Assembly: GCA_016207645.1 (NCBI GenBank) | Contig: JACQPH010000026.1 | Coordinates: 1 to 40,442 of the forward strand | Direction of reading: 5' to 3' | Source of the DNA: Elusimicrobiota bacterium | GTDB lineage: Bacteria; Elusimicrobiota; Elusimicrobia; Elusimicrobiales; UBA9959 | Length of the DNA: 40,442 bases | Part shown: positions 23,087 to 31,336 of the stretch, piece after piece | Layout of the letters: each line of letters opens with the position of its first letter | Position numbering within the stretch: position 1 is the first letter of the stretch | Notes under the pieces: model-generated | Databases searched by the model: none | Told to the model about the DNA's origin: nothing | What the model saw: the letters and a program-made list of their open reading frames with translations, nothing else | Translations under genes and position numbers: made by a program

Positions 23087-24187
23087 ATGAAACCACTTCC
23101 GGACACGATAAAAGACCGCGCCCTGCGCCCGATCGCCAGGAAGGTTTACGAGGGAAAACCCGTAACCCCGGCCGACGCGCGCCGGCTGCTGACCACCAAC
23201 AGCGTCCTCGACCTGGGCAGACTGGCCTCGCACGCGCGGGAGCGGCTGCATGGGAACAAGGCCTTCTACGGCGTGAGCATGAACCTGAATTTCACCAATA
23301 TCTGCGCCCTCCGCTGCCCGCTCTGCGCTTTTTCCCGGGACGGCGGGGAGGAAGGCGCTTACCTGCTTACCCTCGGGGACGTAGAACGCCGGGTAAAGGA
23401 GGCCGCTTCAGCCGGCGTGGACGAAGTTCATATTGTCGGTGGACTCAACCCCGGGCTTGCGCTTTCCTACTTCGAGGAGATGCTGCGGCGCATAAAGAGG
23501 ATAAAGCCGAATATTTTCATCACCGCCTTCACCGCCGTGGAGATAGACTATTTCGCGCGCCGCGAACAAATCTCCGTCGAGGAAACCCTGGCGCGGCTGA
23601 TGGCGGCCGGCCTCGGGGCCATGCCGGGCGGCGGCGCGGAAATATTCTCGCCGCGCGTAAGGAAGATCATAGCCCCGCTGAAAATACCGGGAAAACGCTG
23701 GCTCGAGATCATGCGGCTCGCGCATCAGGCCGGCCTGAAGACCAATGCCACGCTGCTCTACAACCACCTGGAAACCACGGCGGAGATAGTGGACCATCTC
23801 TCCAGGCTCAGGGACCTGCAGGACGGGACCGGCGGCTTCAAGACCTTCGTGCCGCTGCCCTTCCACGGAGAGAACACCGGTATCGCCGCCAGGCGGGCCT
23901 GCACCACCGGCTATGACGATATCAGGCTCTACGCCGCCAGCCGCATTTTCCTGCACAATATCCCGCATCTGAAAGCCCTCTGGATGTACCTCGGCGAGAA
24001 AATGGCGCAGGTGCTGCTGCGCTTCGGGGTGGACGATCTCTCCGGCACTTACGCCGGCGAGAAAGTGGTGCACGCCGCCGGCGCCTCCACCGCCGACCGC
24101 GGAACGGAGGCCTCCCTGCGAAGGCTGATACTGAACGCCGGGCTGAAGCCGGTGCGCACTACGGCGGGTTATGGAGCTCTCGAATGA
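23087..24187 (+). CDS. mqnE: Aminofutalosine synthase MqnE (radical SAM)
   Basis: 366-residue radical SAM enzyme joining the chorismate-derived enolpyruvyl benzoate with SAM to give aminofutalosine. C73-x3-C77-x2-C80 (NICALRCPLCAF) binds the 4Fe-4S cluster; HIVGGLNPGL and GGGAEIFSPRVR are characteristic of MqnE. Start at 23087 as ATG AAA CCA; no clear Shine-Dalgarno precedes it. The end overlaps the mqnA start by 4 bp (ATGA). An 80-bp gap separates it from ubiX. Confidence 0.94.
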   Translation: MKPLPDTIKDRALRPIARKVYEGKPVTPADARRLLTTNSVLDLGRLASHARERLHGNKAFYGVSMNLNFTNICALRCPLCAFSRDGGEEGAYLLTLGDVERRVKEAASAGVDEVHIVGGLNPGLALSYFEEMLRRIKRIKPNIFITAFTAVEIDYFARREQISVEETLARLMAAGLGAMPGGGAEIFSPRVRKIIAPLKIPGKRWLEIMRLAHQAGLKTNATLLYNHLETTAEIVDHLSRLRDLQDGTGGFKTFVPLPFHGENTGIAARRACTTGYDDIRLYAASRIFLHNIPHLKALWMYLGEKMAQVLLRFGVDDLSGTYAGEKVVHAAGASTADRGTEASLRRLILNAGLKPVRTTAGYGALE

Positions 24188-24993
24188 AGCTGGGCTGCAT
24201 AGACTATCTGAACTGCTATCCCTTCTATTACCACATGCTGGAGAAGGAGCCGCTGAAAGGCGTTACCGTCCACCCGGCCCTGCCCTCCGCCCTCAACAGG
24301 CTGATGGCGGAAAAAGAGCTGGATATGAGCCCCGTTTCCGCCGCCGCCTATGCCGACCTGGACCGGGAGGTTTTCCTGCTGCCGGATTTCTGCATAAGCT
24401 CCACCGGGCTGGTCAGGTCGGTGATCCTGGCCTCCAATTTTCCGATAGAGGAGCTGAACGGCAGGACGGTGGGACTGACTTCGGCCTCCAGCACCTCCGT
24501 CGTTTTGCTCAAGATAATCCTGAAGAAATTCTACGGCAGCGGGCCGGTTTACCGGGCCGCCGGTACGCGTCCGGCCATTAAAGATTTCGACGCTGTGCTG
24601 CTGATAGGCGACGACGCGCTGACCAGAGAGGCGGACGCGGCTCCTTACCGGTACGACCTGGGCGAGTTATGGCTGAAACTGACCGGGCTGCCGGTGGTCT
24701 TCGCCGTTTTCGCCGTAGCGAAGGAAGCCGCGGCCGGGAAGCAGGCCGCGGTAAAAGCCGTGGTCGGCTCCTACAGGGCCTCGCTGCGCTGCCTTATCGA
24801 AGAAAGGCCTGAGCTCGCGGCCGGGGCGGCGCTGAAATACCCGGGCCTCACCTGCGATATCAACGGCTACCTGGAAACCCTGCGCTACGAATTCACGAAC
24901 AACCGCAAGGACGCCCTGAAATTCTATTTTACTGCCGCCGCGGAGCTCGGCCTGCTTAAAGAAGTGAAAAGACTTCAATTCATCGGCTTATGA
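24184..24993 (+). CDS. mqnA: Chorismate dehydratase MqnA
   Basis: 269-residue periplasmic-binding-protein-fold enzyme that dehydrates chorismate to 3-[(1-carboxyvinyl)oxy]benzoate, the first step of the futalosine route. Signature CIDYLNCYPFYY (5-16), then LDMSPVSAAAYA and the ligand-site stretch GLTSASSTSVVLLK. No signal peptide, as expected for the cytoplasmic enzyme. Overlaps mqnE (ATGA) and mqnC (ATGA). Confidence 0.93.
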   Translation: MKLGCIDYLNCYPFYYHMLEKEPLKGVTVHPALPSALNRLMAEKELDMSPVSAAAYADLDREVFLLPDFCISSTGLVRSVILASNFPIEELNGRTVGLTSASSTSVVLLKIILKKFYGSGPVYRAAGTRPAIKDFDAVLLIGDDALTREADAAPYRYDLGELWLKLTGLPVVFAVFAVAKEAAAGKQAAVKAVVGSYRASLRCLIEERPELAAGAALKYPGLTCDINGYLETLRYEFTNNRKDALKFYFTAAAELGLLKEVKRLQFIGL

Positions 24994-26072
24994 CGGGGAA
25001 AGAGAAACTGAGAAAGAAGATCTTCTCCGGCGGGCGCGTTTCGCCGGCGGAGGCGGAAACCCTTTTTTCCTGGGACCTCCTGGAGCTCGGCGAGGCCGCG
25101 GACCTGCGGCGCAGGCTGATCCACCCGGCGGACACCGTCGGCTTCATCCTGGACCGCATCGTTAATTACACCAATATCTGCGAAGCCGCCTGCGGCTTCT
25201 GCGCTTTTCATTCGGGCGCGGCGCTGAAGCCCTATGAACTTTCCCTGCCGGAGATACTAGCCAAGGTAGGCGAGCTCTCGGCACTGGGCGGAACCCAGGT
25301 GATGCTGCAGGGCGGGCTGCATCCCGGGCACCAGCTCGGTACCTACGCCGGTATGCTCCGGGAGATAAAGAAGAATTTCCCCGCGATCTATCTGCACTCT
25401 TTCTCGCCGAGCGAGCTGGCTCATATAGCCGTAAAAAGCTCGCTTCCGCTGGACACAGTCATAAAAGAACTGCAAGAGGCAGGCCTGGATTCGGTCCCCG
25501 GCGCGGCGGACCTGCTGGTGGACCGGATCCGCGCTAAAGTCAGCCCCCGCAAGATCGGGAAAGACGCCTGGGTCGGGATCATGCGCTCCCTGCACCGCCG
25601 CGGGATGAAGTCCTCCGCCACCATGACCTACGGCATGGGGGAAACTGAAAAGGAAAGAATAGCGCATCTGGCCGTGGTCAGAGGCGTGCAGGACGAGACC
25701 GGCATGTTCAGGGCTTTCATCCCCTGGTCCTTTTCGCCCGGGCGCACGAAACTTGAGAGGATGGCGCCGGCCACCGGCATAGATTATCTGAAGGTCGTGG
25801 CCGTCTCCCGCATTTTCCTGGACAATGTCCGCTACATACAGGCGGGCTGGCTGACCGAGGGCCTGAAGCTGGCGCAGCTCGCCCTGGCCATGGGCGCGAA
25901 CGATATGGGCGGGGTATTGACGGAGGAGAAAGTGGTGCAGGCCACCGGCTCGGGCACAAAGGCCGGCATGGCGGAATTCATAGACCTGATAAAGAACGCC
26001 GGAAAAATACCGGTCCTCAGGGATTCGGATTACAGGATAATCGACCGCCGCCCGGGGAGGAGGCTGAAATGA
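24990..26072 (+). CDS. mqnC: Cyclic dehypoxanthine futalosine synthase MqnC (radical SAM)
   Basis: 360-residue radical SAM enzyme that cyclises dehypoxanthine futalosine. C64-x3-C68-x2-C71 in NICEAACGFCAFH binds the cluster; MLQGGLHPGH, HSFSPSE and GMGETEKERI are typical of MqnC. It is homologous to the mqnE product in the same operon, differing in the QGGLHP versus VGGLNP loop. Start overlaps mqnA by 4 bp, and the stop overlaps mqnD by 4 bp. Confidence 0.94.
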   Translation: MTGKEKLRKKIFSGGRVSPAEAETLFSWDLLELGEAADLRRRLIHPADTVGFILDRIVNYTNICEAACGFCAFHSGAALKPYELSLPEILAKVGELSALGGTQVMLQGGLHPGHQLGTYAGMLREIKKNFPAIYLHSFSPSELAHIAVKSSLPLDTVIKELQEAGLDSVPGAADLLVDRIRAKVSPRKIGKDAWVGIMRSLHRRGMKSSATMTYGMGETEKERIAHLAVVRGVQDETGMFRAFIPWSFSPGRTKLERMAPATGIDYLKVVAVSRIFLDNVRYIQAGWLTEGLKLAQLALAMGANDMGGVLTEEKVVQATGSGTKAGMAEFIDLIKNAGKIPVLRDSDYRIIDRRPGRRLK

Positions 26073-26863
26073 CTTCCCTTACGCTGGCCTTCTCACCCTG
26101 CCCGAACGACACTTTTATTTTCCACGCCCTGCTGCATAAGCGCATAGACACCGGCGGTTATTCTTTTTCCACCCATATCGACGACGTGGAGGCCTTGAAC
26201 ACGGCCGCCTTCGCCGGACGTTTCCAGGTGACCAAGCTTTCCGCCGGCGCCTGGCTGCGCCTGAGGGAACATTATGAGCTGCTCGATTCCGGCGCGGCGA
26301 TGGGCTTCGGCTGCGGGCCGCTGGTGGTAGCCGCCGCCGGACATAAGCTCTCGGCGGCCTCGCGGCTAGCGGTGCCCGGGGCCAACACCACGGCCCTGCT
26401 GCTGCTGAAAAGCTGGAACCCGCCGCTGAAGAACCTCGCCGAGGAACGCTTCGACCGCATACTGCCCGGGGTCAAGTCCGGCAAGTACGACGCCGGCCTG
26501 GTGATCCACGAAGGCAGGTTCGTCTACAAGGATTACGGCTGCGTGAAGATCGCCGACCTGGGCGACTGGTGGGAAAAAGAGACCGGCTGCCCCATACCCC
26601 TCGGCTGCCTCGCCGTCAGGAAGGACCCGGCCACCCTAGCCCACCGGGAGAACGTAGAGCGCCTGATAAGGGAATCGGTGCTCTACGCACGCGCGCATCC
26701 CGGAGCGTCCCGAGCCTTTATCCGCAGCCACGCGCCCACGGCGAGCGACGGGATAATAGACGAGCATATAAAACTTTACGTGAACGATTATTCCGTCTCG
26801 ATGGGGGAGACCGGAAAAAAAGCTTTCAAGGTCCTGGAGGAGAAATGCAAAAAGAACCTGTGA
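26069..26863 (+). CDS. mqnD: 1,4-dihydroxy-6-naphthoate synthase MqnD
   Basis: 264-residue enzyme releasing 1,4-dihydroxy-6-naphthoate from the cyclic futalosine product. Signature SPCPNDTFIFHAL (9-21), DVEALN, GFGCGPLVVA, GKYDAGLVIHEGRF with the catalytic-region His, and PIPLGCLAVRKD. Fold related to MqnA. It overlaps both neighbours (4 bp with mqnC, 19 bp with mqnB). Confidence 0.94.
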   Translation: MTSLTLAFSPCPNDTFIFHALLHKRIDTGGYSFSTHIDDVEALNTAAFAGRFQVTKLSAGAWLRLREHYELLDSGAAMGFGCGPLVVAAAGHKLSAASRLAVPGANTTALLLLKSWNPPLKNLAEERFDRILPGVKSGKYDAGLVIHEGRFVYKDYGCVKIADLGDWWEKETGCPIPLGCLAVRKDPATLAHRENVERLIRESVLYARAHPGASRAFIRSHAPTASDGIIDEHIKLYVNDYSVSMGETGKKAFKVLEEKCKKNL

Positions 26864-27462
26864 CCTGCCTTATCCTGGCCACGCTGCTGGAGGCGAAGCC
26901 GTTCATAAAAGGGCTATCCCTGGTCAAGTGTTCCGGCAAGCCTTTCCCCGTCTTCCGGGGGGGGAACCTAACCGCTGTTATTTCCGGCATAGGGAAAGCC
27001 AACTGCGCCATGGCTACCGCCTACGCCTGCCTGGAACTGGCCCCGCGGGTCCTGGTCAACCTGGGGGCCGCCGGCGCGACGGATAAAATCCTGCCGCTGG
27101 GGGCGAACCTGCACGTTTACCGGGCCATTGAAGCCGACAGGCCGGGCTTAAGGACGAAGGCGCCGCACGAGCATATTCCCGACGTTCTGAAGGGCTTTTC
27201 CCTGGCCGCGATCGCGACCCTGGACCGGCCGACGCTGGATTGCGCCGGGAGGCGGGCGCTGGCTGAAAAAGCCCGCCTGGTGGATATGGAAAGCGCGGCC
27301 TTCATCCAGGCCTGCCGGAAGTTCGGCGGGAAATGCTATGTCTTCAAATTCGTCAGTGACACACCCGCTCACGATCACGGAAGCGCTATAGTTTCCAATA
27401 TAGAGAAATACCGGGACAGTTTCTTCGAATTTTTCCGGCTGTCCGTCCTGCCCCGCCTTTGA
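26845..27462 (+). CDS. mqnB: Futalosine hydrolase MqnB (nucleosidase family)
   Basis: 205-residue nucleoside hydrolase that removes the purine base from futalosine/aminofutalosine. Start at 26845: GGAGG sits 4 nt upstream, inside the end of mqnD; a longer frame upstream has no support. Motifs of the nucleoside phosphorylase/hydrolase fold: ISGIGKANCAMATAY, NLGAAGAT and VDMESAAF (about 146-153), with a late SDTPAHDHG. Placement at the end of the mqn cluster makes futalosine hydrolase more likely than methylthioadenosine nucleosidase. The converging gene ends about 20 bp away without an obvious terminator. Confidence 0.9.
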   Translation: MQKEPVTCLILATLLEAKPFIKGLSLVKCSGKPFPVFRGGNLTAVISGIGKANCAMATAYACLELAPRVLVNLGAAGATDKILPLGANLHVYRAIEADRPGLRTKAPHEHIPDVLKGFSLAAIATLDRPTLDCAGRRALAEKARLVDMESAAFIQACRKFGGKCYVFKFVSDTPAHDHGSAIVSNIEKYRDSFFEFFRLSVLPRL

Positions 27463-27481
27463 ACCTGCCGGCTATTACCGG

Positions 27482-27997
27482 TCAGACGACCCTGCGGCCA
27501 TGAGCGCGCGAGGCCGGATGCCGCGGCGCGGCCAGCAGAAAAGAGGCCAGGCCCGCGATAAGGAACCCCAGGCAGGCCTGGAAAGCCAGGAAGGAGCCGA
27601 TCTTCAGCCAGGCAAAGCCAGGGTGGACGAAGCGCACCAGCCAGCCGGCGCCCTCGCCGAGCAGGGCGGAAAGAAAGGAAGCCGCGATGAAGAAGCGCTG
27701 GAAGCGCTCGGAGTAGGGCGCAAAGAGCAGCAGATGCGTCAGCAGCAGCAGCACCACGCCCATGACGGGCAGATGCGCGTGGGTCGTCTCGAGCATGGAC
27801 CCGGCGCTGCGCGGCTGGGAGTATTCCTCCTCGGAGCCCAGGTAATAGCTCTGCACGGAGGAAGGCGTAAGGCCCATCCTGGAGAAATACATGAAGACGT
27901 TCGTAACCCAGAGCCCGGAGATGAAGAGCAGCGCCCAGAACAGCGTCAGGCGCATGAGCGGATGGTTTTGAAAGTCGCCGGTTTGCATGTATTTCAT
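27482..27997 (-). CDS. Four-helix membrane protein with intramembrane histidines
   Basis: 171-residue inner-membrane protein with four hydrophobic segments (about 15-38, 72-93, 102-125, 133-157). The second begins ETTHAHLPVMGVVLLLLTHLLLF, with three histidines placed as in haem-ligating helices of cytochrome b or oxidase-like proteins. A periplasmic loop between helices 1 and 2 has SYYLGSEEEYSQPR. Not assigned to a family. It is the last gene of the Fur-ApbE-porin-FMN set on this strand, after a gap of about 90 bp holding a repeat. A role as the membrane electron donor (quinol side) to the flavinylated protein is plausible but inferred from context only. Confidence 0.7.
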   Translation of the reverse strand: MKYMQTGDFQNHPLMRLTLFWALLFISGLWVTNVFMYFSRMGLTPSSVQSYYLGSEEEYSQPRSAGSMLETTHAHLPVMGVVLLLLTHLLLFAPYSERFQRFFIAASFLSALLGEGAGWLVRFVHPGFAWLKIGSFLAFQACLGFLIAGLASFLLAAPRHPASRAHGRRVV

Positions 27998-28033
27998 ATT
28001 CTTTATTCGTAACTGCTCAGGTTTTTCCGGAAA

Positions 28034-28086
28034 GCGCCCCCCACCCTAACCCTCCCCCTCGGGGGGGGAGGGAAGGGAGGGGGTGG
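28034..28086. repeat. GC-palindrome repeat, intergenic copy
   Basis: CCCCCCACCCTAACCCTCCC faces GGGGGGAGGGAAGGGAGG and GGGGTGGGC. It shares its pattern with the copy inside the ubiD 3' end at 21398-21461. It lies between the FMN-binding gene and the membrane-protein gene and could form a strong RNA hairpin in either transcript. Confidence 0.6.
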
Positions 28087-28090
28087 GCAG

Positions 28091-28672
28091 TTACCTGTAT
28101 TCTACCTTTTCAGTGTGCAGGACGGCATGGACGGCCAGGATCCGGCGTACGCCGTCGGTAAGGGCCTGCGAGGTCAGAGAAGAGCCGGTGATGTTGCGTA
28201 TCCCGCGGCGCACCAGCAGGTCCGCGTCCAGCCGGCGCCCGCCGAATAAGCCGAGCCAGCGCGGCCCGGGCAGATAGTCGTCGGGCTCCAGGAAAGCCAG
28301 CAGCTCCACGAAGCGCAGCCGGCCGCCGGGCTCCACTACGGCCATGAAGGTCTCCGGCATGGTGCGCACGACGTGCGTATCGAAGTAGGCGTAGCCTTCC
28401 ACGCCTTTAGAGGAAATACCCACGTAATAGGTCCAGACGCGCGACTCCACCTTCACCCGGCCCGCCTCCCGGGCGCGCTTTACCTGTTCCGGGTTCAGGT
28501 AGGCCGTCCTGCGCTCCACCGCGAGCCCCGGGAAGGCCAGGGCCAGGGCCTGCTTCTGGGAGAGCAGCACCCGCGCCGAAGCCGGCAGGGCGCAGAGGAG
28601 CAGCAGGAGGGCGAGTTTTTTCGAAGCTATGCCGAGTGCCGCACAACGAGCTATACTCATCAAAGCGGCCAT
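28091..28672 (-). CDS. Exported FMN-binding domain protein (RnfG/NqrC-like motif)
   Basis: 193-residue periplasmic protein with a signal peptide (hydrophobic 17-32, ending ASA). The C-terminal half has the FMN_bind look, with VEGYAYFDTHVVR, MPETFMAVV and the attachment motif TGSSLTSQALTDGVRRIL. In NqrC/RnfG the motif is SGATxTS and FMN is attached by a phosphodiester bond to the Thr of GAT; here that position is Ser (TGSS), a residue ApbE is reported to accept. The apbE gene two genes upstream would supply the FMN. Start at 28672, one base past the porin stop; 28660 is an alternative. Likely a small extracytosolic flavin electron carrier. Confidence 0.8.
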   Translation of the reverse strand: MAALMSIARCAALGIASKKLALLLLLCALPASARVLLSQKQALALAFPGLAVERRTAYLNPEQVKRAREAGRVKVESRVWTYYVGISSKGVEGYAYFDTHVVRTMPETFMAVVEPGGRLRFVELLAFLEPDDYLPGPRWLGLFGGRRLDADLLVRRGIRNITGSSLTSQALTDGVRRILAVHAVLHTEKVEYR

Positions 28673-28673
28673 C

Positions 28674-29966
28674 TCAGAAGATGTAGCCCAGGCCCAGATT
28701 TACCTGGTTAGCGCCGGTGCGGGCCTTGTTGGTGATCCACTGATGGTCCAATTTTACGGCCACCTGCGGTATGGGTTTGTAGGTCAGGCCGCGCGTGTAC
28801 TCCGTGCGGCTGTTGGCCGGGTTCTTTGCGAAGCCGGCGGGAGTGCGCCACTGTGTGTCATAACGCTCGTAGCGGACGAAGAAAGCCAGGTACTGGCTGG
28901 TCTTCGCTCCCGACAGAACGTTGAACGCGCCTTCCAGGTAGCCGCCGAAGAACTTGCTGCCTACCGAGTTCTTGGCTATATTAGTGTAGCCCTGGGCGGA
29001 GTTGAGGTTGGCTGCATTGCCGACGGAACCATGCGCGTACAGGGCTTTCAGTTCCAGGCCGCGGTACTCCGCCTGGCCGTGAACTTCCCTGAGGGTCACC
29101 GGAACGTCCCTGGCGGTCAGGTTCTGATCGGCCTCTCCGGTATAGAGCGAAGTCCCTACTTTCACTCCTTCCACCGGGGAGATATCCAGACGTCCCACCC
29201 AGGCCAGGTCCTCGGCGAAGCTCTTGGCCCCGGAGGAACGCCCGCTGCGCAGTGCTGTGGAGTCGTTGAAGCCTTTCACCCCGGTGTTCGAGACGGCCTG
29301 CAGCCCTGTCATTATATAGGACCGGTAGGACAGAATGCCAGCCTCGCCGAAGATCCCCAGCCCGTTCTCGCGCCAGGTGGTAGGGATGATATTAGTCTCC
29401 ACGCCGGGCCGGAACACGCCATGGAAGGTGGTGGGTTCATGCACCTCGTTGGTGATGCCCACCGGCACGATAAGGGTGCCCGCCCTGACGCCGAAGGGCC
29501 GGGAGAAGCGGAAGTCGATATAGGCCTGCTCCACGGAAACCTCGCCGCGGGTATTACCCGTAGTGCCGTGCTCGAACTCCAGCTCCGAGTTGAACAATAC
29601 CCAGTCGTTGAATTTGTAGCCTACGTAGAGGATGGCGCGCTGGAAGTCGGCCATGTCGCGCACCCCGGACGCTGCGCCGTCCTGGCGGCGGTTCGAAACG
29701 CTCTTATAGACCATCTCCCCGTAGCCGCCGATGGACACCTTGTTCTGCTGCGCGCGGTATACCTTGGTGGCGGCGGGGGCGTAACCGAAGGTTTTCGCGT
29801 CCGCCTGGGGCTCGGCCGCCGCTTCCCCCAGCTTGAGGCGCTCCACTTCCTGCGACAGCGCGTCTATCTTGCTTTCCAGTTCGAGAAGCCTGTCCGGCGC
29901 CTGCTCCTGCGCCGGGGCCGGCGAAGCCAGCCCCATGGCGAGGGCGATCATCGCTATGTGTTTCAT
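28674..29966 (-). CDS. Outer-membrane porin with N-terminal coiled coil
   Basis: 430-residue outer-membrane protein. Signal peptide at 1-20 (cleavage near PAQ), a heptad-like segment (about 25-46, LLELESKIDALSQEVERLKL) and then a beta-barrel of about 350 residues with alternating strands such as KVSIGGYGEMVYKS, QRAILYVGYKFND and WVLFNSELEFEH, ending LGLGYIF with terminal Phe. This pattern fits phosphate-selective porin O/P-type barrels. The substrate is unknown; in a Fur-linked set it may pass iron chelates. The ATG overlaps the apbE stop (ATGA) and has AAGGAG 7 nt upstream. Confidence 0.82.
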   Translation of the reverse strand: MKHIAMIALAMGLASPAPAQEQAPDRLLELESKIDALSQEVERLKLGEAAAEPQADAKTFGYAPAATKVYRAQQNKVSIGGYGEMVYKSVSNRRQDGAASGVRDMADFQRAILYVGYKFNDWVLFNSELEFEHGTTGNTRGEVSVEQAYIDFRFSRPFGVRAGTLIVPVGITNEVHEPTTFHGVFRPGVETNIIPTTWRENGLGIFGEAGILSYRSYIMTGLQAVSNTGVKGFNDSTALRSGRSSGAKSFAEDLAWVGRLDISPVEGVKVGTSLYTGEADQNLTARDVPVTLREVHGQAEYRGLELKALYAHGSVGNAANLNSAQGYTNIAKNSVGSKFFGGYLEGAFNVLSGAKTSQYLAFFVRYERYDTQWRTPAGFAKNPANSRTEYTRGLTYKPIPQVAVKLDHQWITNKARTGANQVNLGLGYIF

Positions 29967-30802
29967 TTATGTTCTCCTTTATTTACATACGTGCAAAGCG
30001 AACAGGCGGCGAAGGCGGGGGGGAGCCTGCCTCCGGTGACATAAAGGGCGGTGGACCAGGCGTCCGCCTCGGCGCCCGTGGGCGCGATCACCGTGGCGTC
30101 CGGGCCGCGTACCGGCCGGCCGGTCAGGGGCGAAATGATATGGCCGGGCCGCTCGCCGTAGCCGGAGGTGGAGACCGAGGCGTCCTTGACCGCAAGGGGT
30201 CCGGCGGCGGACTCCACCGTCCAGGCGCCCAGGGCCGAGACCTGCCCGCCGAAGTTCAGCAGGGCTTCGGAGACGCCGTGGGCCCTGAGGCGCCGGACGG
30301 CATGGTCCAGGGCCAGGCCTTTGCCGATGCCGCCGAAATCCAGCCGCAGGCCGGCTTTCATGAAACGTACCGTGCGCCCGACCGGCTCGAGCCGTACCTG
30401 CAGGTAGCCGCGCGGCTGAAGGGTGGGGTCAAAAGAGCCTTCGGAGCGGCGGGCCATCTCCAGGGCGGCCGAGACCGCCTCCCAGAGGCCCGGGGAGGCC
30501 GGAAAGGGCGCCTTGGCCGCCTCCCTGTTCATGCGGGAGGCCTCGCTGTCTTCCTTATATAAGCTCAGCAGCCGGTCCCAGCGCTCCAGTTCACCGAAAG
30601 CCGCCTCCACTCCCGGGCCCGCCCCCGGCCCGCGCGCCGTGATCTCGCAGACCGTGCCCATGACATAGCGCGCCCGGGTCACGCCGGTCCCGGCCGCGGC
30701 CGCGAAGCCGGCGCCGAGGCAGAGGGAGAGAAGAAGCGCGAGCTTCCCCGCGCGCAGGAGCGCTGCTGAAAGCCGGGAAGCGCCGGATATTGTACTGCTC
30801 AT
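29963..30802 (-). CDS. apbE: FAD:protein FMN transferase ApbE
   Basis: 279-residue exported Mg-dependent flavin transferase that attaches FMN from FAD to Ser/Thr of target proteins. Signal or anchor segment (hydrophobic about 13-36). Motifs: YVMGTVCEI, LDFGGIGKGLALD, LLNFGGQVSALG, VSTSG, and the metal-site end APTGAEADAWSTALYVTG. Start: ATG 30802 or 30817; the shorter one is used because the extra five residues derive from a Fur-box-like sequence. Its target is probably the FMN-binding protein encoded two genes downstream. It is 35 bp after fur and overlaps the porin start. Confidence 0.92.
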   Translation of the reverse strand: MSSTISGASRLSAALLRAGKLALLLSLCLGAGFAAAAGTGVTRARYVMGTVCEITARGPGAGPGVEAAFGELERWDRLLSLYKEDSEASRMNREAAKAPFPASPGLWEAVSAALEMARRSEGSFDPTLQPRGYLQVRLEPVGRTVRFMKAGLRLDFGGIGKGLALDHAVRRLRAHGVSEALLNFGGQVSALGAWTVESAAGPLAVKDASVSTSGYGERPGHIISPLTGRPVRGPDATVIAPTGAEADAWSTALYVTGGRLPPAFAACSLCTYVNKGEHK

Positions 30803-30816
30803 GATGATCGTTATCA
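30802..30816 (-). promoter_or_regulatory. Weaker Fur-box-like site before apbE
   Basis: Minus-strand TGATAACGATCATCA, a 7-1-7 near-palindrome sharing TGATAA and ATCA with the Fur consensus (about 13 of 19 over the long form). It overlaps the apbE start region, as the strong box does at fur. Confidence 0.4.
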
Positions 30817-30837
30817 TTTGTATCTTTAAAAAATATC

Positions 30838-31314
30838 CTATTCCACTATGCGGGCCCTGCGGCGCAAAGCGCCCCGGGCCGCGCCCGTACCTGCGCAGCC
30901 GGCGCAAAGGCCGTAGATCTCGAGCTTATGGCTGGAGATCCTGAAGCCGTGCCTGGCGGCCAGCCTGCCCTGGAGGCGCTCTATCTCCGGGTCCACGGCC
31001 TCCAGGAAAGAACCGCAGGAGGTGCAGATCAGGTGGTCGTGGTGGGCGCGGGAACCGGCCGGCTCGTAGCGGGCCACGCCGTCCGCGGGGATGAACTCCG
31101 CCGCCTTGCCGCAGCTGCACAGGCATCTGAGGGCCCGGTAAACCGTGGCTATGCCTATCTTCGGCACGCGCTTCCGGGCCGCCCTGTAGATCTCCTCCGC
31201 GCTCAGATGGCCGGGGCCCGAGGTCAGCACGTCGAGTACGGCTTCGCGCCTGGCGCCGCGGCGGGTGGCGCGGCAATCGCAGTTCTTCCGGGCTGTTAAA
31301 GGTTTCTTCGACAT
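30838..31314 (-). CDS. Fur-family ferric uptake regulator
   Basis: 158-residue metal-sensing repressor. Winged helix at about 20-85 (LSAEEIYRAARKRVPKIGIA then TVYRALRCL). Metal site HHDH (91-94). Structural zinc pairs C97-x2-C100 and C137-x2-C140. Start at ATG 31314; a longer reading from 31338 would translate the Fur box itself (MIMIIVIN) and is rejected. Extra cysteines (12, 14, 64, 66, 68) are more than usual. Iron sensing is favoured over Zn or peroxide by the near-consensus Fur box upstream, which also predicts autoregulation. It is first gene of the ApbE-porin-FMN set. Confidence 0.9.
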   Translation of the reverse strand: MSKKPLTARKNCDCRATRRGARREAVLDVLTSGPGHLSAEEIYRAARKRVPKIGIATVYRALRCLCSCGKAAEFIPADGVARYEPAGSRAHHDHLICTSCGSFLEAVDPEIERLQGRLAARHGFRISSHKLEIYGLCAGCAGTGAARGALRRRARIVE

Positions 31315-31317
31315 ATT

Positions 31318-31336
31318 GATAACGATTATCATTATC
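31318..31336 (-). promoter_or_regulatory. Fur box
   Basis: Minus strand GATAATGATAATCGTTATC matches the 19-bp Fur consensus at 18 positions. It ends 3 bp before the fur ATG and includes the -10 hexamer (GATAAT, 31331-31336), so bound Fur would block transcription directly. Confidence 0.88.

Noticed and set aside
26569-26844. N-terminal extension of mqnB
   Set aside because: Lies wholly inside mqnD in another frame; ATG 26845 has GGAGG upstream.
28629-30044. 471-residue plus-strand frame opposite the porin
   Set aside because: The minus strand has a signal peptide, barrel strands, a terminal Phe and an ATGA coupling to apbE; the plus frame has none.
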